Source of the DNA: Synaphobranchus kaupii
Taxonomy: Eukaryota > Chordata > Actinopteri > Anguilliformes > Synaphobranchidae
Length of the DNA: 64,000 bases
Reading direction: 5' to 3'
NCBI GenBank assembly: GCA_029718625.1
Contig: CM056387.1
Coordinates: forward strand, 39,718,394-39,782,393
The position numbers and the translations under genes are program-made. Positions 11,722 through 23,700 of this stretch are shown here, piece after piece. How positions within the stretch are numbered: position 1 is the first letter of the stretch; every line of letters starts with the position of its first letter. Under the pieces are notes generated by a model. That model had not been told where the DNA came from. It saw only the letters and a list, made by a program, of their open reading frames with translations, and ran no database searches.

Positions 11722-11727
11722 AATAAA
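11722..11727 (+). terminator. AATAAA polyadenylation signal of the transposase
   Basis: A canonical aataaa lies 54 bp after the transposase stop codon and inside the element, about 145 bp before its right end. It is likely used for the transposase mRNA. Confidence 0.6.
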
Positions 11728-11826
11728 TTGTTTGAGATGAGGAAATCACCATTGCATGCTTCTACTTAAATGCCCTACTTTCATGATACGTATAATATCA
11801 CTGTAGCGTGAACTTACATTTTCCAT

Positions 11827-11872
11827 AAATTTCACCCGAAAGCCAAATATCCCTAACTTTTTGTGAGTAGTG
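11827..11872 (-). repeat. Right 46-bp terminal inverted repeat
   Basis: Complement of the left repeat with one mismatch. It ends ttttgtgagtagtg and is followed by a (TA)9 tract at 11873-11890 that supplied the TA target. Confidence 0.95.
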
Positions 11873-12914
11873 TATATATATATATATATAACGAAAGGCT
11901 GCATTAACAGTTCATCATGTTATGTTCTTTTATGACAGCAGTTGAACACAGCTTGGGTTGCAATTTCAGGCCCAACCAAAAGAACAGCAGAACTCCTGCC
12001 CAAAGTACCAACATCAAAGCTTTTGTCCAGTGTGGTTGTGCCAATCGCTTGGGGTTATTTGTTTTCAGAAGTTGACCCGAGCCCTTTTCCCAGAACATTC
12101 TCAGTTCAGGACCACTGCACTGTTTTACACTGTAGTCACAATTAGTAGTGAATATTGCCTCTCACCTCAAATTCCTTTATTTGTAAGAACAAGCCAATCA
12201 ACCGTGATTGGTCCAATTGATGTGGTCAGTGCCACGTATTCATAATTTCCCGAATATAGTCTGTAAACAGGGAAGAGCAGCACTGCACTACAATCCCCAG
12301 CTCTCCCACCATGGTATTACACTGGGCCACAGACAGCACGTGCATATGGAGTCCCCTTTTCCGCTGTCTCTCAGACGCCAACAGCTGATATTAGCAGGCA
12401 GGCTGAGATGCGCCGTTTTAAATATGGCGGAAATGCAGCCTGGAATATGCTGCTGTCCTGACCCTTTCGTTGCATCAGCGCGTGATTGATTGCTGCTGAA
12501 ACATTTAAGGCCTTTCAAGTCTAATTTTCTAATAAAGCAATGAATAGTCAATTGTGTCACCTCCCCTCTCAAGCTGAAGCGAGTGTCCCCTCTTCCCTTT
12601 ACCAAGCACAAGACCTCCTGCTTAACACACCGCTGTGGTTACAGAGATTGACAGATAATTACATCAACTCAAACAGTCAAGCCAAAAGCAGAGCAAGCAG
12701 CCATTGCATGGAAAATAATGCTTTGACATAGCTGACTGTGTTCTACATTTCATAAAACATTTATTCACACTGTCAGGGCTGGAAAAGTTGTTCCCTTCTT
12801 TGAAACTGAGAGGCAGGACTTTGAGGCCCATGCAGGACACGCCTGGTTGGTTAACTCCTCCTCCTGCTCGGAGTCCTCTTTCATTTTAGACTGCAACGTT
12901 GAGTCCAGCATGTA
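11873..12914. other. (TA)n tract then noncoding DNA
   Basis: (TA)9 at 11873-11890, then about 1 kb of unique-looking DNA without a recognised gene. The overlapping ORFs at 11942-12731 have no domain. TA at 12913-12914 is the left target duplication of the next Tc1 element. Confidence 0.55.
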
Positions 12915-13130
12915 CAGTCAAGCCGGAAAGTCTGCACACCCCTTTCACCTTCTCCACGTTTTATTACGTTACAGACATATTCTACAATAGATTGAGTTCA
13001 TTTTTTGTCTCAAAATTCTACACAAAATAGCCCATAATGACAAAGTGAAAACAGGTTTTTAGACATTTGTGCTAATTTATTAAAAATCAAAATGTAAAAT
13101 ATCATATGTACACAAGTGTGCACACCCTTT
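12915..13130 (+). repeat. Left IR/DR terminal repeat, about 216 bp
   Basis: Aligns with the complement of 14340-14556. Similarity is very high in the outer 60 bp and around gattgagttcattttttg, and lower in the middle, where the right end has several substitutions and small indels. Confidence 0.85.
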
Positions 13131-13315
13131 GATATGACACCCAAAAGTGAGCTGAGGTGCATTTTGTTTCCACTGATACTGCTTGAGATGTTTCTACAAC
13201 TTAATTGGAGTCCACCTGTGATAAATTCAATTGATTGGATATGATTGGGGATTGCCAACACCTGCCTATATAAGGTCCCACAGTTGACAGTGCATGTCAG
13301 AGCAAACTCCAAGCC

Positions 13316-14336
13316 ATGGGGTCAAAGGAATTATCTGCAGACCTCAGAAACAGGATTGTGTCAAGGCATAGATCTGGAGAAGGGTACGGAAAAATCTCTG
13401 CAGCTTTACAGGTCCCAAAGAGCACAGTGGCCACCATCATTCGTAAATGGAAGAAGTTTGGAACCACCAAGAATCTTCCTAGACCTGGCCGCCCGGCCAA
13501 ACTGAGCAATCGGGGAAGACGGGCCTTGGCCAGGGAGGTGAGCAGGAACCCGAGGGTCACTCTGACAGAGCTCCAGCGTATCCTTGTGGAGATGGGAGAA
13601 CCTTTCAGAAGATCAACCATCCAGGCAGCACTCCACCAATCAGGCCTTTATGGTAGAGTGGCCAGACGGAAGCCCCTCCTTAGTAAAAGGCACATCACAG
13701 CCCGCTTGGAGTTTGCCAAAAAGGCACCTAGAGGACTCTCAAACCATGAGAATCAAGATTCTCTGGTCTGATGAAACCAAAATTGAACTTTTTGGCCTGA
13801 ATACCAAGCGTCACGTCTGGAGGAAACCAGGCACCGCTCATCACCTGGCTAATACCATCCCTACAGTGAAGCATGGCGGTGGCAGCATCATGATGTGGGG
13901 ATGTTTTTCATCAGCGGGAACGGGGCGACTAGTCCTGATAGAGGGAAAGATGAATGCAGCTAAGTACACCGAGATCCTTGAAGAAAACCTGCTCCAGAGC
14001 ACTCTGGACCTCAGACTGGGGCGAAGGTTTACCTTCCAACATGACAACCACCCGAATCACACAGCCAAGAGAACAAAGGAGTGGCTTCAGAGAAAGTCTG
14101 TGCATGTCCTTGCGTGGCCCAGCCAGAGCCCAGACCTGAATCCAATTGAACATCTGTGGAAAGAGCTGAAAATGGCTGTGTACCGACGCTCCCCATACAA
14201 CCTGACGGAGCTTGCAAGGATATGCCAAGAGGAATGGGCAAAAATGTCCAGAAACAAGTGTGTCAAGCTCGTAGCTTCTTTCCCAAGACGCCTTGAAGCT
14301 GTAATCGCTGCCAAAGGTGCAGCAACCAAGTATTAG
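13316..14336 (+). pseudogene. Tc1 transposase with a single +1 frameshift
   Basis: The frame starts MGSKELSADLRNRIV at 13316. It carries the PAI helix-turn-helix (KISAALQVPKSTVATIIRKW), a GRP linker and the RED helix-turn-helix up to about 13700. The frame then breaks: an extra A in the run at 13718-13722 sends the upstream frame to a stop at 13769-13771. The catalytic half continues in the +1 frame to the stop at 14334-14336. Catalytic codons are D (SDETK, 13770), D (QHDNHPNH, 14043) and E (PIEHLW, 14148), with 34 residues between the last two. The expected length is about 339 residues. There is no other stop, so inactivation is recent. A homopolymer sequencing error could also explain a single extra A. 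Confidence 0.93.
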
Positions 14337-14339
14337 GCT

Positions 14340-14556
14340 AAGGGTGTGTACAGATATGTAACCCCTAAATAACCTATTTTTGTCAGTAAAATAAAATTGC
14401 ATATTTTCTAAAAACCTGTTATCACTTCGTCATTATTGGCTATTGTGTGTAGATGTTTGAGGCAAAAAATGAACTCAATCTATTGTAAGTATAAGTCTGT
14501 AACGTAATAAAATGTGGAGAAGGTGAAAGGGGTGTGCAGACTTTCCGACTTGACTG
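14340..14556 (-). repeat. Right IR/DR terminal repeat
   Basis: Complement of the left repeat. It starts four bases after the transposase stop with the inner motif aagggtgtgtaca and ends gactttccgacttgactg. Confidence 0.85.
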
Positions 14557-15090
14557 TATAACCATTGCAACGGTACAGCTCCTGCGACTTTTCGATTACG
14601 TGGATGAAAAACGCATGCTATAGTGTTGTATTCCTTGACTGAAGTTTTCTAAACTACCATTCTTACCGTTTAAAATATCTAGCCTGTCATAAGGTAGGAA
14701 TATTTTTTTTCAAATATCTGATCTGACCCAAATCTGATTCACGTGTTTATCCTGTAGTTGAACTTCTGAAATGATACACATGCACAAATTAGCAAACATC
14801 ACATGCACTATTCAACAACAGTGGCAGACAGTGGCCAACAATACACAAACCATGAATATTTCAATTTGGCCTGCATTCTTCTCTGGCACTGAAGCTAAGG
14901 CCTCAGGTAGTCGCACTCCATCATACCGATGGAAATCTGCTCAAAGGTTTGTTTGGTTTTGTACCTTCCTTCCAATTTTGCTAGCCTAGAAGAATCTCCC
15001 CATACGATTAAATTACAGGGAGAGCTGGCTTTTTTTTGTTGATATCATTTCAGTTTATGTGTACGCTTTTATTGGCCCAGAAGTTACTGG
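14557..15090. other. Noncoding, repeat-like DNA
   Basis: No gene. Phrases such as tctgatctgacccaaatctg near 14718 recur in altered form near 15880-15900 (tctgatccagattg), so 14557-16030 may be one old DNA-transposon-like repeat, but no clean ends were found. Confidence 0.3.
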
Positions 15091-15464
15091 TTGCTGGCTA
15101 TTGGGCATTCGGGAGTTCATGGTCAAACTGTAAAGCAGGAAAATACACTTCAACTAACTCCAAAGCGGCTAGCTTCCAGGGGTTGTACATATGTATATTA
15201 CCTGATTATTCTTCAAAAACTTACATTTAACTTTATTTTCAGTTTGGAACAGTTTCCTGCGGCACAAGCAACCTGTGCTCAAGGAAAAAAGTACTGGCTC
15301 AAAATAAAAAAGGATATTTATGTTTATAATTGTGATTAAATGCTGCAAAATTAATGTACAGCCTCTGGAGGCATAACATCTCTGTACATGCTGCTTTGGA
15401 GTGACTTGAAATGTATTTTCTTGCTTTAGACCATGAACCTCCGAAAGCCCAATAGCAGCCATGT
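15091..15464. repeat. Inverted repeat with about 100-bp arms
   Basis: The left arm (15091-15190) contains ctattgggcattcgggag, ttcatggtc, aaagcaggaaaataca and actccaaagc. The right arm (15355-15464) contains the complement of each in mirror order. By-eye identity is about 80%, with an extra 10-20 bp in the right arm, and a 164-bp spacer separates them. Both arms therefore give similar short peptides on opposite strands (GYWAFGSSWS and CYWAFGGSWS), which are a by-product of the repeat and not evidence for genes. Confidence 0.75.
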
Positions 15465-16440
15465 AAAGCTGGCAGGTCTTCTGAAACTTCTCTAAATATC
15501 GAAAATATTTTTAAATGCATGCCACAAAAACTGAAAGCCCTAACAAAATCAACAAACCCCAGAAATTGGACTGTCCTTTTAAACACATTATTTCAGCACA
15601 AGTCCACTGGCTGTCATTTTCCTCCACAGTTAGGCTACTGATGTCTTTATACTGTGTCGTTCACCTGCGCCGTGATACGCCTGGCAAAGAATAGCGCTGT
15701 TGAAAAATGCACTTAGGAGTGCAAAATCCGATCCAGACGTAGTCACAAGCCACATGCAAGTCGAAACGGAAAAATTCCAAGTACAAACATGGTATGAATC
15801 AGATTAGAAAAGATCAGCTTCCACGCGAAGCTGTTTTGACATTGAGCAGTAAAAAAAGATCTGTATCTATAAATAAAAAATCTGATCCAGATTGATTGAA
15901 ATGACTAGCGTAAAAGAAGCATCAATGTTTTTTTTGCTGATGCCATTTAGAATTTTAGCACTCAAATCTGTTCAATGCCACAGAGGGAAAAAACTGATTC
16001 TGCAAGTAAGAATGACCTCCGATTTAGCCTGAACGCATGCAATACAATTTATTAACATCATTATCTATGGTTAGATGAAGGAAGTCCTACTAAGAGCATA
16101 AAAGTCACCTATCATAAAATTCATCACAATGTTACTACGTATTCCAAGATTTTCCAAAAATCCTTTTCCCACATATACCGAACCTGAACTCATACTTCGC
16201 ACATGCATAATCAAGTAGGGACAATGCATTCATGAGGGTAAACCTGTCCATAATTTACATGGAATGGTTTACAAATTTCTATGTGGTGAACCATAATACT
16301 GAAAAAGAAAGCAAAGCAGTTACTGGGAAAAAAATAAAATAAATTTTAAAAAAGGCGCATGAAGCTAGCTAATGTTCAGAAACTGAACCAGAACATGTCT
16401 GGTCCGCAGCCCTTAAACACCAGCTGACAGAAACACGCGT
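15465..16440. other. Noncoding DNA, nothing recognised
   Basis: AT-rich DNA without a gene, continuing the possible old repeat described for 14557-15090 up to about 16030. Beyond that I see nothing specific. Confidence 0.45.
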
Positions 16441-16800
16441 GCATCTTCTACCAATTCCACGGTCCAAAAAACGAGCCTTTAATCGATTTTCATGGAAACC
16501 CGGAGCGTCGGGCACCGCGACGACAAACCCCACCGACTCTAATGAACCTGGATTGCTTTGGATATTTGTAAGCAGAAGCCTCTCCAACTCCTTTGCTCCC
16601 TGCATAATAGCGGAGGATGCTGTTCTTGTGTTTGGAAGCATGGCTTGAGAGGCCATTACCGCGGCCGGCACGCATTTCCATGGAGTGCAGGAACGGCCAG
16701 GCATGTTTATTCATGGCACAATGAGCGGGACCTGCAAGGTGACTACCTGTCAGAAGCTGGCAGCGGCGCACCACAGACAGATTCTCCCTGATAGATATGC
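16441..16800. promoter_or_regulatory. Candidate conserved noncoding block
   Basis: Non-repetitive, balanced composition, with ATCGATTTTCATGG, CATAATAGCGG and TGTTTATTCATGG motifs. There is no coding pattern across it on either strand. It looks like regulatory conserved DNA, but this is an impression only. Confidence 0.25.
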
Positions 16801-16890
16801 GGGGTGCTGTGCGTGTGTGTGCGCATGTGTGTGCGCATGTGTGTGTGGAGGGGGGTGGGGGGCGGGGGCGGGGGCGGGGGAAGCGGCGGT
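16801..16890. repeat. (GT/GC)n microsatellite and G-rich tract
   Basis: Alternating gtgtgtgcgcatgtgtgtgc-type sequence at 16808-16848, followed by a G-rich run (ggggtggggggcgggggcgg type) to about 16880, which could form a G-quadruplex. Confidence 0.8.
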
Positions 16891-18824
16891 GGAGAGAAGG
16901 CAGGGGGTGGTCGGTTTATCTGTGGCTAATTCACCGACATTATCTGAAACAAGCCAAGCTGGACACATGCAGTGCAGTGCTGCTGGTGCGATGGGACCGG
17001 TGCCAGGAACGCTCATTGTTTGTATCAGAATGGAGAGGAAATGGAATGAAGGTGGGCACTAATTCGCCCCTCTTATTGCTTTTCTTTTAGCTACAGCCGA
17101 GTGTGCGGGTCAACCTGTTTTCCATGTCAGGTTAATATGCGAAGGACATCTGCCTTGTTTCTGCGAAAAAGCGTGTCTGCACAGACTCCCTGTGCATAAT
17201 ATGCATCTGTGGTATCTCTAATGACTTATCGGAATGAGCATTTACTTTGAGTAAATACCATTTCTTATGAAGCCAAGCACTCCTGGTAAAGAAGCATTGG
17301 AGCAGGTGTGTGAGCCACGTTTATCTGCATTCTGTTTTTGCTGCGAGGGTTGTTCTCTTGCTTATCCTCCTCGATCTCTCTAAACGCACGAGAAAGTTAC
17401 TTACTGCACACACACATGGCGTACAGAAAATATATCATAAATACATTCTACAAGTAAAAAAAATGCAAGATTGCAATGGGAAATTATTTAATGATTAACT
17501 AAAATGATGCAGCAGCAAGCTATGGTTTTCTGTGCAGTGTAAAGAGAGGAAAATGGCACCACAATGCAATTAATTGTTGATGGTTAGTTTTTATTGTCCT
17601 CCCTTGACAAATATAATAATGAACACAAATGAACTGCAATAAAACATTTTACATGACTACGGCAGGTGGCTTCTCTCACCATTTCATGATATTTTATGTA
17701 TTTCGCATTGCGTGGACGTGAGATGCATGAAGCTATTCTACGCTACGCTTTACGGCAAAAACCTTGAAGAGTTCCACGGGAATGAATCGGGACATATCCC
17801 GATGAATGACATTTGTTTCCCTGTACAGTTTCTCTTTTTTATTCCACTCATTAGCGTGACTGATAACTCCAGATGGCAAATTCTGGTTTTAAAGTTTCTT
17901 TACCCATCAAACAAAGTTACAATCAAGATTCTGGGAGCACACCATTCTATCAAAACCATTTTTTTTTCATGTTAGCTGGCGACACAAGCTTGAGATGAAA
18001 TGACGCCCACGTGAACCGCAGTCAGGATAGTGCCGCTTCTGAATGCGGAGTCGGTGCTAGCCAGTAAACAGCCACTTATGCACCGGGCTTTTTCCACAGT
18101 TGAAGGGTACATATAGGCTGGGGTGTGGTGAATTATAGCATACAAACAACGGGGCCAGAGCACAGTCAAGGACTTGTGGAAGCCAGCGTCAGTTTCTCCA
18201 CCTCATAAAAGCCAACAGGGAAAAGCTGAAAACCTTGAAGAAACCACAAAATGTCTTCCATAACACTTTAGCAACTAATACATCCTGACAAGTATTCTAA
18301 GCCAAAGTCTTAGGTATCCCTGTTCGAGAAATAAAAAGTCTACCCTTTTCCTCTGTATCACAGAGCTCCATTATACAGAATGTGATTACAATCCCCAACA
18401 CATAAATCACCACGTTAATTGTGGTTCTTTTAATTTCTCAGAGCAAAATGAGCACTTTGCCAAAGTTAACTGAATAAATTCTAAGCTGGGAGACAAATTG
18501 TTTTGTGCAATGAAACATTTAAAAATCATTTTTTCTCCTTGGCCTGTTCCAGTTCGAACACTCAATACATTCTGTGGTTCTGTAATAGATTCAGAGGTCA
18601 AACTGTAAGACCATTAGGGCTGTTTTTATTATTAATCTGAGAACATAGTAAATATACGCCATTGATCTATTGCAGGAGAAATGTATAAAAGAGCGTTTTA
18701 AGCTCATGAATCTCAAGAGGCCCCGCTCCAGCGCGTTTCACATTGACTGTCAGTTAAAGCACAGAATCGCCCGTCGAAATTATCGTGTCGCACAGTGTAA
18801 GCATGGTCTGCACAGAATTAAAAA
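16891..18824. other. Noncoding DNA, part possibly conserved
   Basis: No gene. The stretch at about 17090-17300 (with gtgcataatatgcatctg and taaataccatttcttatga) is non-repetitive and AT-balanced like conserved noncoding elements. The rest gives no clear signal. Confidence 0.35.

Positions 18825-18859
<35 letters not shown>
18825..18859. repeat. Poly-G tract, 35 bp
   Basis: An uninterrupted run of 35 G, the longest homopolymer in the window, preceded by AAAAA. Its exact length may be uncertain because of sequencing slippage. Confidence 0.9.
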
Positions 18860-18860
<1 letters not shown>

Positions 18861-20478
18861 GCAGTTGCACAAAATCACCACCGGGAGAGTTCCTCCAACT
18901 CCCAAACTCCCAGCTTTTGACGCCCAAGCAGGATTCCATGACTTTTTAATCTTATCTTGTTAATATTTTAGAAAACCTTACAGGCATATGAATCAATTAA
19001 TTATAGCTGAAATGCTACCAAACTCGGCTCATGAGCAGTACACGCGGTCCATGCCAAACGCATGTGTCAATCACAGCACAGCAGCAGCTGTGTAATTACT
19101 GCAGTCCACATCTAAAGACGGCTGCAACGCCAAATTCAAAGAATGGGCTTGCTGGAGGCTTCCAAATTAGATATTTCATTGACCTGCATGAACTTAATTT
19201 AACTTTGATCTTTATTTTTTTTTCCTTCAAAAAGCAGTAAATTGCAAGACTCTCCCCGCAATTCTGGATGCCAGAATTTATTAAATACCGAAATATATGC
19301 ATGCAGGAAAACCAACAGGGATTTGCTTGAAAATGACACAGACACAAAATAAATACTAGACACATGGTATTGCGAGTAAAATTATGTTCCATATTTAATG
19401 CCAATATGTAGCGAGCAGCACATACCGTGCATCCTTTGTGTTTCTACAGAACGCTTTCAACAAAAAAAACAGAAGATGAAAATAAGCATGATAGAACGCA
19501 TTGGTTTAAAGTGATTCATGCAGACTGAAAATGGCAACTGGGCATTTGGACCGTCTTTCATTTGTTTGTATTCCTAAGAGGAAGATGCAAAGGCCTGTTG
19601 CATCCGTTACCACAGTACTGGCAACACTTTGTCATCTTCCTCCTCCATTGAAAAAAGAATTCACCATTTAACTGCGAGAGGATTCGAGTACACAGCCACA
19701 AGCTTACTAGAGCAGTTTGGCGATACATCCAGAGGGTAAACATTTAGCTATGTGAATTTTCAGACTATAAAGTTGTTTCATGGACTACGGCATTAATCTT
19801 CAATATTCACATACGGTATTATGCTAAATTCCACACCAACCTAGGCAACATTTCTCTTCCTGTCATGTATAATTCACTATAAAGGTAACTCACATGTTGT
19901 CCCAATTCAATGTGCCCTCAGTTAAGTGTGCTAACATTACATTACATTGAACCGATTCGAGTGATAGCCGCGTATTGAACGACACAACCTCCGTGCTGTG
20001 TCTCTGCAAGACTGGCGCTGCTCTCGGAACGAGAGCAGGCCACGTTGTGTGTGTGGTGCGGAGCGTTTCTGATGCAATTGTGCACCTCGGAGCGAGGAGC
20101 ATTGCACCGTGGGAGGGAATGTGAAGGTCGGTTCAGATCATGTTCCCATCGCCTCAGCAACTCCCACTTAAGTCGGCAACATGGAGTTCAATCCGCCATC
20201 ACACAGAGGGAAAACGCCACGGACGCACCCACAAGCCGGACGTGCAGCAGGCCCACGGCTTGGCCATGCAGAGCGGGACCAGACGGGTCACGGCTTCACC
20301 ACACAAATCCCCTACAAACACAAATCTCGCAAAAGCAGAAGGGAATGCGCTCTCCAACACAAGAATTCTACTCTTCAGGAAATCTATACAATGCATTATT
20401 AAAGACTCACAGACAAAGAAACAGGTAGATGAAAAAAACGAGAAGAAACCAGTTAAATAATTGAATGCTAGGCACCTC
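18860..20478. other. Noncoding DNA, no gene recognised
   Basis: AT-rich to about 19960, then more CpG-rich at 19960-20300. ORFs at 20045-20460 overlap in three frames and show no domain, as expected for chance ORFs in GC-richer DNA. Confidence 0.5.
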
Positions 20479-22559
20479 AAAAAAAAAAAAAAAAAAAAAG
20501 AGCAGAGAATTCCTATAGTTTTGCAATCTGAGGAAAAGTAGGTCAGAAAAAAACACATCAAAGGGGAAAACTTGGAAAAAAAAATAAAGTCATAGAGCAG
20601 GAGTAACCTCATGCAATGTTCACAATGCATCAGACGGAGCATGCCTTTCAAAGAAATGGGGGATGGGGGGGGGGGGGGGGTGTGTGGATGCATAAGGTAT
20701 CAGAAAAACAACCAAAAAGACTTGGTGGAAGGTGAACTGGAAAGTGCCGCAGCTAACATAATAAAGCCATCGCAAATCAATACAAACCCAGTTAACACCC
20801 TGCCTTAAAGTTCTTGACATTTCCTGATAATGCAATCCACATTAAATCCCATTAGCACGTTTACCGCACAGCGCGGGCCTTCTCGTGGGGTTCTGAACGC
20901 CGCAGATTCATTTTTGTTAAATGGAACCCGCAGAACTGAGGAGAGCCCAGCTCACACAGCGGGAAGGTAAGACACACAGCTACCCCGCCTGCTCTTTTAC
21001 CACTCGAGAACAACATAGTGGGAACATAATTGACACATTTCAGTACTTTCTATAAAGCAGCTTAATGGGGGGGGGGGACAAAAACGGCCATACTGTATAG
21101 CCAGCGTGCAGCAGACTGTCACCGAACAAATATGATTCTTCGCTGAAAGTGAACCGCAATTCGTCATCCGTGGGCAACACCTGCCATTGTCCTAAAGCAG
21201 CGCCCGCTGCAGCTGCTGCGTGCGAATACAACCGGCAAAGATGCCACTTTGGAAAAGACTGTTGGTTTGCGTTGGCGGTTTGTGTTCACACTATCTACGG
21301 TGTTAAGATCAGTGTTTGATGTGCGTTCGCACCAGAGAGGCAAGGGGCGTAAAATAAGAACTGTTATAACTGTTACAACCAATAAATGCATTTACAACGT
21401 GCACTTACAACTGTTACAACTGCAAAATGCAAAATTGTGACATCACAAGGAGCATCTCATGCCAGCTATTCATTTTCTTATGTTTTCACCTTGTGTATAG
21501 CCTAGGGGGCAGGAGAATTTGACAGTGACAAGCTCCTACTCAATACCACTGACGAGCGATTTGGAGCAACTGCCACATTCCAGCTTGACTGCTCCCCTCT
21601 CACCTTCTCCCCTCCTCACACACACACACACGCACACGCACGCACACACACACACCCTACAGGAGAAGAGGAATGACATGTACACTGCTTAATTCACTAA
21701 TACCTTGCCCATCGGTGGGACACAGACACCCACCCACTTCACAGATACCACCCGTAATGCTATACGATAGAACCACTGACACATACACACACAAGCACAT
21801 ATCCACACAAGTAAACGTGCACGCGCAGGCACATACGCGTACAGACGCTCGCATGAACACACAAAGCGTACCAAAAAGCGTACGCTCGCAGAAAACGCAC
21901 GCGTGCGCACGCGCGATAACGCGCGGCTCACGTCGAGGAAAGCGGATCCGTTCCACACCGCACTTTTATTTTGACGCGACTTCATCATTTGAGGGGGGGG
22001 GGGGGGGGTAGAGGAATAGTAACAGCTGCAATGTTTGGGTCTGATCTGAAGTGTGGAAGTTTGCGGCTGCATAAATAAAATCCCCATGGCAACTAAATGT
22101 GGAGGGAGATAAGAGAGGGGGAGGGGGAGGGAGGATTTATGTGTTTGCTGAGCTGTCGTGCCCTGAAGAGATTCCTCAGGAAAAGCAGGCCACCTGCCAC
22201 ACGGTATATTAAACTCCAGTCCTCAGGCCTCCCTCTCACTCTCTTCTTCTCTAATAAACTGCTCCTGCCAAATCACACAAGATGAGCTTTCTGGGGCCAG
22301 TCTCGGAGAAACACGCCTTTAAACACGGGCCGAACGAGAAGTGTCCTGTTCAACAGAACCCAAAGGCCCGCTGTCTGTCAGAGGTGCACTCCCGCATGGC
22401 ACCGCCGGGAGCGGGAGCCTGTCAGAATGCGGGGGAGGCGGCGGAGGGGGAGGAGGACGGGGAGGAGCTACGCGGCTATTAATGCCTCAAACTGCGCGGC
22501 AAAAAATAAATGCGACACAATCAAAGCCACTTCTTTTTTCCGTTTTGAACGTTTAACAT
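20479..22559. other. Noncoding DNA with many simple repeats
   Basis: A21 (20479-20499), G16 (20665-20680), G11 (21067-21077), CA/CG repeats (21616-21655), an alternating purine-pyrimidine stretch (about 21780-21930), G16 (21993-22008) and a GGA/GGC-rich stretch (22420-22470). No gene seen. Confidence 0.6.
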
Positions 22560-23150
22560 TGAATCGCCCTTTCAGACAGGTTCAAGGTCCCCTCGCTTGA
22601 GGGTGTGGCGGCAAAATCCCTCCCGTTTACCGCTGCCACCCCATTTCAAGCCGGCTGTTTGTACCGACGTCACTTACGTTTAAACCCTGACCATCAAACC
22701 CGGAGGGACGCTTCGGAGGGCTATTGTACGGCGCGGACAGAGATCGCGCGGAGCGACGTCTCCGAGTCTCACGGCGACGCGCAGACGGCGGAGGCCCTCC
22801 CCTTCTCCGCGTCGCAGGGCTGCGGGGGGGGGGGGACGGGATCAAACGCAAGCGGAGGGGACTGCCGGCTCCGAGAAGGGCCGTAAACCAGATGAGACAG
22901 GCGCGCGGCGGGATCCCGGGGCGGCCGGCGGTCGCTCTCGCCGCTGCGGCGGCCTTCTTTATCCGGGGAGCCATTTATCACAATTTCACTCCGCGCCAGG
23001 GAGCCGCTCACAACGCGAGCTCCGGTCGCCCGGCATTTAAACAAATCAGTGTGGGCAACCGCGACCCAGCTTAACCAGCGCCTAATAAACCTGTGGAACG
23101 CCCCTCTCTGTGAAAACTCCCGAGGGAGGGGGGGGGGGGGTTCGGCGAAA
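22560..23150. promoter_or_regulatory. CpG-rich block (CpG-island-like)
   Basis: Very CpG-dense for about 500 bp, including gcgcggacagagatcgcgcg and ggcggccggcggtcgctc. It holds G12 (22824-22835) and ends near G13 (23128-23140). ORFs exist on both strands because stops are rare at this composition. None has a recognisable domain. It could be a promoter of an unseen transcript or a developmental-type CpG island. Confidence 0.45.
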
Positions 23151-23700
23151 AATCCCAGTGCCCAGTGGCATTTATCATTTAGGTCCCCCAAAGACAGATC
23201 CCAGATTTGACCACTGCTGTCTGTAATTAAAAAGGGAGGGAAGCTTTATAGATCATTCCGCAGTCAGGGGCAAGGTGAGGGATAGAGAGGGCCTATGGTA
23301 ATTCCGCGCTCGCCGTTCCCCGCCTGTACAAATGCCAACAGACTGCAGCTCGGGTGACCCCTGTAAGCGTCCGCTGTAACCGCCAGCTGCTTGATGTTGC
23401 CGGATAGGGCTGCGGGGGTTTACATCCCGGTCAGGCGGCTTTCCCGCTCCCGGCCTTGTTGAAGCAATGTCACCGAGACACATTTGGCAGAACGAATTCG
23501 GTCAGACGCCACGCCAGGCGCTAAGCGGAGGCTGAAATCTACTCGGCGGCGCTTCTCAGAAAGGGAGTGGCACGGGAGCATCGCGTGACGTCCATAGGTG
23601 ACGGGACAGCGAGGCCCCATAAATGGGAGGAGCTACTCCGTCATCTGCTGTCAATCACAGACAGATTTGATCGATCACCGATTTGTCCGAGATGCTTCAC
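23151..23700. other. Noncoding DNA flanking CpG-rich block
   Basis: Unique-looking sequence with declining CpG density. No gene, repeat or transposon end recognised. Confidence 0.45.

Larger units (their letters stand above)
10342..11872 (+). mobile_element. Tc1-family element with open transposase
   Basis: A 1,531-bp element bounded by 46-bp terminal inverted repeats that start cactactcacaaaaagttag. TA dinucleotides flank both sides (10340-10341 and 11873-11874). It encodes one open transposase and a polyadenylation signal. It lies directly against the Sleeping Beauty-like element with TATATA (10336-10341) between them, so one inserted at the target-site TA of the other. The terminal repeats differ at one base and the gene is open, so it is much younger than its neighbour. 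The family name is not assigned. Confidence 0.95.
12915..14556 (+). mobile_element. Tc1-family element with long IR/DR ends, nearly intact
   Basis: A 1,642-bp element starting cagtcaagccggaaagtc and ending with its complement (gactttccgacttgactg), flanked by TA at 12913-12914 and 14557-14558. The terminal repeats are about 216 bp. Outer motifs (tctgcacacccctttc) are repeated in degenerate form at the inner ends (tgtgcacaccctttg at 13117-13131 and aagggtgtgtaca at 14340-14352). This is the IR/DR arrangement in which each end has two transposase sites. The outer 40 bp of the two ends are nearly identical. The transposase has one frameshift. Confidence 0.95.

Noticed and set aside
15036..15586. 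Two similar small proteins on opposite strands (GYWAFGSSWS / CYWAFGGSWS)
   Set aside because: The similarity is fully explained by the inverted DNA repeat at 15091-15464.
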